A DNA stretch of 64,000 nucleotides from Takakia lepidozioides (lineage: Eukaryota > Streptophyta > Takakiopsida > Takakiales > Takakiaceae), in NCBI GenBank assembly GCA_030704615.1, contig CM060732.1:36191053-36255052 (forward strand). Direction: 5' to 3'. The notes under the pieces were generated by a model that did not search any database, was not told the DNA's origin, and saw only the letters and a program-made list of their open reading frames with translations. This document shows positions 59,490 through 64,000 of this stretch, piece by piece. The translations under genes and the position numbers were made by a program. The first letter of the stretch is position 1; every line of letters begins with the position of its first letter.

Positions 59490-60640
59490 CTTGTACTGGT
59501 GTCTTGAACAGGCCACACGTTGTGTTCCAGTCGACTTCATCATCCTGCGAACGTGTCAGGGGTCGCAATCTCTTCATCACCCATACGGCAGAAAGTGGTG
59601 GACGGTGGCAACGCTTCGGGAGACGTGGCTGCTTACGCATCTGCTCGTGCACAGTGGTTGCATGTTCCACCACTTCGCCTCACTCGTTCCTTGCCCTTCT
59701 GCAGTGACATTCTCCTGCGTTCCTCTCCTTATGCAACATAGTGATAGCAATAGTTTGTGGAAGGTCAGGCCGACTCCGACAAAGAGAAGGAGAACGCGGG
59801 ATTTTGGGAAGCCGCCGATGACACGACTTAAGCTCCGTCTCATGCAGGAAATGCAGACCTCGTTATCTGGAGACTCGGATCGCCCACCAGTGAGAGATTT
59901 GTGCTTCGCGGATGTGAAGCACTCCATACGCACTATTCCTTTTCACACGCCACCTTTTTTTTTTGCGTGCAGTGTGTCAATTTTTCCTGTTTGTTTTGAC
60001 AGGGGAGCTGGGGAGGGATCGCAGGGGGGCGAGGCAACACAGTCAACTTTGGATACCCTGCCCGGGCTGCCTTGCAAGGTGGAAGTGCATCGAGGCAGGC
60101 GAGTCCTCATTCAACACCTCAGATATCACCTCAGAAAAGCCCACCTAGAGTCCGGAAGCCGAGGAAGCAGAAGGAGCCCATGGCTTTGCCAGTAAAACCA
60201 CTAGGGAGACCTCAACTCATGTCTAATTATTACCCAAATGGTGCATTTCTGATTGCAGGAATATCAACGCACTCCCGTGGCCCCTGTCTTCCATATACTT
60301 GAGGGACTTGTGCTGGAGCCCACCTCCTAATTATGTCCTTCCCGACTACGCGGAAGGCGTTGCTCGTTTGCAAGTAGCTGTGCTTTCTCCCCCACCCTTG
60401 CGTTGGAGTTCCAGGAAGGCTCAGGCACCTCCGCGCAAAGGTCTTCATAGATGATAGTGCCGCAGTTTCAGGTGGCAGCAATACTTCTAGCAGTTCAGCA
60501 GATTCAGGTGGTAGCATTAGCAGTGTTGACACCACCTACGGATGTACTTGAGGGCATTCATTTATGGAACATGAGGGGACACACTCTCCGTTTTCCGTTG
60601 CACCACCATTTCTCTTCCCACCATCCGTTGTAATGAGCAC
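59490..60640 (+). other. Possible exons of an unrecognised gene
   Basis: A 234-residue frame (59491-60195) and overlapping frames contain charged and proline-rich sequence (TPTKRRRTRDFGKPPMTR, ASPHSTPQISPQKSPPRV, RKPRKQKEPMALPVKP) and a Ser-rich stretch near 60430-60530 (SGGSNTSSSSADSGGS). Acceptor-like TTGACAG and TTGCAG sites precede some segments (about 60002, 60260). I cannot fix exons or a family. It may belong to a transposon of the same family as the flanking MULE copies. Confidence 0.3.
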
Positions 60641-61626
60641 GAACTACAATGAAATTCACATCCCTGAATTGAAACATTCTCTCCCCCGCGTCCTGCGAAT
60701 TTGAAAGTGTTTTCCTTCTAAACATTGCTCTCCAATTCAACCGTGTGCATTCAATAAAAGTTTTTCAACAGAGATGAATATGTGCATAGTCCATTAGATA
60801 GTCATTTGACATATGCCATCACACCAATATTTGGTTGGATGGATGGAGGGTGAATGTTTTTGGATGGATGAAGCCAGATTGGATGTGCACTGTGGATGAA
60901 TGTTGCATGCATGGATGGTCTCTTGGGCAAGGGGACCATAGGTCTTGCATGCTAGAGTAGACATGTTTCGACTCGCCGACACTCATGGCACATACATTTT
61001 GCTTCAGAAATCAAGTAGCTTCCCTGTGCCATATGGGGAATATACATGCTTGGATAATCTTCTGTTAAGGTTTTTTGCAATTCACTGCCAGTATGCTGGG
61101 ACGTGTCCTTTGTCGTATGGATTGCTGTGTGTACAAAGTGCAGTATGCAAATGCTGGAATGTGCAGTAGGACCCTTCCCACTGGGACACAGAACTAGCAA
61201 TCTTGTAAAGGCATCACATTTGTAGAACACTTACAATGTATTGGTAGCAAATCGGAGTCTTCTCATAAAGGTGGACGAAAACGCCAGGATGGGCTGCGAA
61301 ATCACCACGAATTGAATGAAGAGCAGTAATAAGGAAGCACTATGCAGTATACAGACCAATAACGGCACTGAAATAAGCCACAATGCCCGTGTATCTCCAC
61401 ACAATGTATGCTTTCCTCGGATCCATTTATAGACATAACCAAAATAAAAAAAGCATGTCCATGCCATTTACGGCCAAAAACCACATTCGCATGTATTGCG
61501 GCACCGAAAAACACCTAGAGCCATGGCGGTGCAGCACCACCAAGTGTATAATTCCTCACAAAAAAATAGGGTGCAAGAAGATGAATGTAATATAATTGCC
61601 ACTTTCTCCTTCCCGAATGTGGAATG
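60641..61626. other. No supported gene
   Basis: Contains short GGATGGATG-type simple sequence (about 60835-60920). Open frames on both strands are unrecognised. Confidence 0.4.
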
Positions 61627-64000
61627 TCAAGCAGTTTGACCTGTATCCTGCCGTAGGGCCTTGTGCAGCTCGTTGAAGCTCAGTGTTGGAGCATGGATGA
61701 AGACGTCCATTGCGGATATGCAACTCATGCGCTTCAGAAAAATGTAATAAAGGTGTTTGTAGGGGACGTATGCGGCATTCTTCGATTCCATAACAAGGAA
61801 GTCCTCACAGTTGCAAGCTGGGTACTGAGAAACCGTGATTGCATACATGACACTGCGCGCAGCAGACCCCGCTGTTGACAACTGAAATATGCGCCCCATC
61901 CCGGGGTGAGGAACATCCCTGCAACCTTGCACTATGCAGGGCATTGCAAGAGCGTTGGCCATCCTGGTGTCGTTCGCCTTTGTTGGTGGCCGCCGTCTTT
62001 TCAGTTTCCCCCACCAATGGGTGGGCCAAGCTGCGGGGTCACTCACCCGTATGCGAGATGAAGAGCTTCTCGTGGGAGGAGGATGACGACAAGGAATTGG
62101 ATTTCATGGAACGTCTGTCCTCTCCACCAGTCGAAACCCTGCACTTCCTAGAGCGTCTGCCTCCTCCAAGGTAAGATCTGTACCAGTTGCCACAGGCCAG
62201 ACCGCTGGTGGTTCAGGCATGCTTTGTACACCATACTTAGGCTTGCCGAACACACACGACATGATATAGTGCCTGCAGAACCAAAACTCCTTCAGTGTGG
62301 CCTCCACAAACTTTGCGCACACAAATCTCCCTGTGAAGCAAGGGGCAGGCACACCGCCCTGCGGGCTCCTCCGAATCATCTCATTGCATCTCTGGTTGGT
62401 GTCAACACGAACAGCACAACATTTGCCACAAAATGACGGACGGGTCCGTGCAATTCTCCACTGCGAGGTCGACACATCTTGCTCCACGATTGGAATGCTG
62501 TATTGGGTAACGATAATAGGAGCAGCATGCTCATCCTGGGCATGTTGTCCCGAGTCTGGCAACGATTCCATGGATGCTGCAGGAGGGGGTACGAGTCCTG
62601 CTGGGAGGAGGCGTGGGACGCAACATCGTTGCGTCCCGAGGTTGAGTGCGGATGTTCATATCTGATCTCCATGAATCGCCGTCGCCTTCGGGCATGTCCT
62701 CAATTCTTCTCTTCACCGATTCGTCCATTCACCGATTCGGCCATGTTCGTCGTCGGCATATCCGTGTCATCCTCCAAGCTCATGTCCTGTTGAAGGAAAT
62801 TAGAAATGTCACTCATTGTGGAGAATGTCCAAGCACAAAACAGAACAATTGTCAAGTACAGAAATATGTTACTTGTCTCATGTAGTCTCCAAACTAGCGG
62901 AATCTATAGTGCCACCACGCAAGCCACGTTTGCAGTTCTGGCTGATCTTTCACATCCACTGCCCCTGAAGACACCCACCAGGCGCGTATGGTTGCAAACT
63001 CGGTCTCCGCCTCGTCGATGGAATTCGCATTTTTCCACGCAAGGCACATACTGATATGATCCTGCCGGTGGCGTGACGCCACGAACCGTTTCGTATTTTG
63101 CGTCAAACTCTGCATGAAGTGAAACCCGCAAGATCTCTCCTTACCTTCCAATGGAGTCTTTGGGTCGTCCCCATATACCCTTCTCACTGCAGCCCAGTTC
63201 GCCTGGGCATTGTCAGCCATGAAGCCCCTAAAATTGGGAGGGGGCAACTTCGCTCTCGCCATTTGCTCATTAATTCCGCGCCACATATGCAACTCCGAAT
63301 CTGTGTCTTCTCCTTTCATTTCGCAGATAGCAATGGTCATCAACTTTTTGCAATGTGGGTCGTATATATGTGCCCCCATTGTCACCCAATCGTGGTTGAT
63401 AATTCGTCTGATGTGGTCGAACATGACCCAGCAATTTGAGAGGTCTCCATTGGTCATCCGCTTCACCAAATCGACACCGCTCCCCGGTCCACACGTTGAC
63501 ATCTTAAATATGAAGCACCTGTCCGTCTCTGAGCCTTGACCAGGAAAGAAGCTGCCCTGGATGAAGTCGTAGCCACATGTGCGCTTCACTTCCAAGATGA
63601 AGTGCATGTCTGATCCTCTTCCGATTCGTTTCTTGCAGCCGACAATGTGGTTCCTGACATTGGGGCTGCACACATGGGAGACAGCTTCCAGCAGCTCCTT
63701 TCATGTCCCCCTCGCCCAGCTTCTCTCTTGTGCTTCCGTCCTCCGACATTATTCTGCCAATTGCAATTCTATGTGCGGATGCGAGCTGTATCTGCTTTGG
63801 TTTTGCTCCCGGCCTGAACCTCACCTCCTCCTTGATAATATCATGGGCTTGTTGAAAAGCGACTCTGCAATTGCCTCTGGCGACGGGGTGGTCATGTTTT
63901 CCGATGTGAATGCATGCTCTGGTGCACGCTGGGCCGACGGTCCCGACGTAGTACTGCTTGGCGTTGCACACTGCCATACACGTAGGGGCTGCGTCGCAAT
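61627..64000 (-). pseudogene. MULE-like DDE transposase, copy 2, runs off the right edge
   Basis: Closely matches copy 1 (47481-49860) from 61883 to the window end, in the same orientation. It keeps the DDE core (FDHIRRIINHDWVTMGAH, FRGFMADNAQANWAAV, SIDEAETEFATIRAWW). Unlike copy 1 it retains the C-terminal end, a SWIM-like zinc module: AITVSQYPACNCEDFLVM then VPYKHLYYIF, where Tyr stands at the usual third Cys (about 61760). Lesions differ from copy 1: +1 frameshift near 63692, CGA-to-TGA stop at about 62106, and a deletion of about 280 bp near 62719 relative to 48320-48600 with a short GATTCGTCCATTCACC filler. The TAG after HYRFR (about 62897) is shared. The transposase N-terminus lies beyond position 64000. 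Confidence 0.75.

Overview
The window looks like nuclear DNA of a plant-lineage eukaryote, most likely a streptophyte alga; Chara is my best guess but is not proven by the sequence. Host genes have GT-AG introns and plant-type proteins: an ALKBH6 dioxygenase, a TALE-like homeodomain protein, a TORTIFOLIA1/SPIRAL2 TOG protein, a COR27/COR28-like protein and a MurB peptidoglycan enzyme. Nuclear MurB fits a lineage that keeps a peptidoglycan layer around its plastids. Much of the rest is transposons, broken genes and unusual palindromic repeat arrays.

Layout. 1-8.2 kb is gene-poor: small repeats, a 1.3 kb foldback element (1365-2651), a DUF1479 pseudogene (3198-4276), palindrome array 1 (4.69-5.49 kb), an LTR-like repeat (7.0-7.6 kb) and a tRNA-derived SINE. 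8.3-31.5 kb is the host gene block: ALKBH6 (+), TALE homeodomain gene (-), TOR1-like (+), COR27-like (+) and MurB (-). I placed exons by keeping reading phase across GT-AG boundaries and by matching the protein families. 31.5-41 kb is retroelement debris: an unrecognised broken ORF, a truncated Ty3/gypsy element (gag, zinc knuckle, protease, RT), LTR pieces, an integrase-tail/PHD-finger fragment, a 10-bp minisatellite and a second gag.

41.2-64 kb is the most interesting part. Palindrome array 2 (period about 116 bp) ends about 95 bp before a multi-exon plus-strand gene (42355-46776). That gene carries a ParB-like motif region and an N6/N4-type DNA methyltransferase fold with permuted motif order. 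Its C-terminal half is intact; its N-terminal half has several frame lesions. Facing it is a MULE-like DDE transposase gene (minus strand), split in frame by a 6.95 kb Ty3/gypsy chromovirus (49972-56925) flanked by a 5-bp target duplication. A second, independently broken copy of the transposase runs off the right end (61627-64000). Palindrome array 3 (58.05-59.48 kb, GGCGCC-centred) lies between the two copies.

How they may work together. The host genes are unrelated housekeeping and regulatory genes. The methyltransferase gene, the palindrome arrays and the MULE copies may belong to one mobile family. A DNA-binding methyltransferase lying next to an array of palindromic sites is the best candidate here for an undescribed system, but the link is inferred from position and domain logic only.
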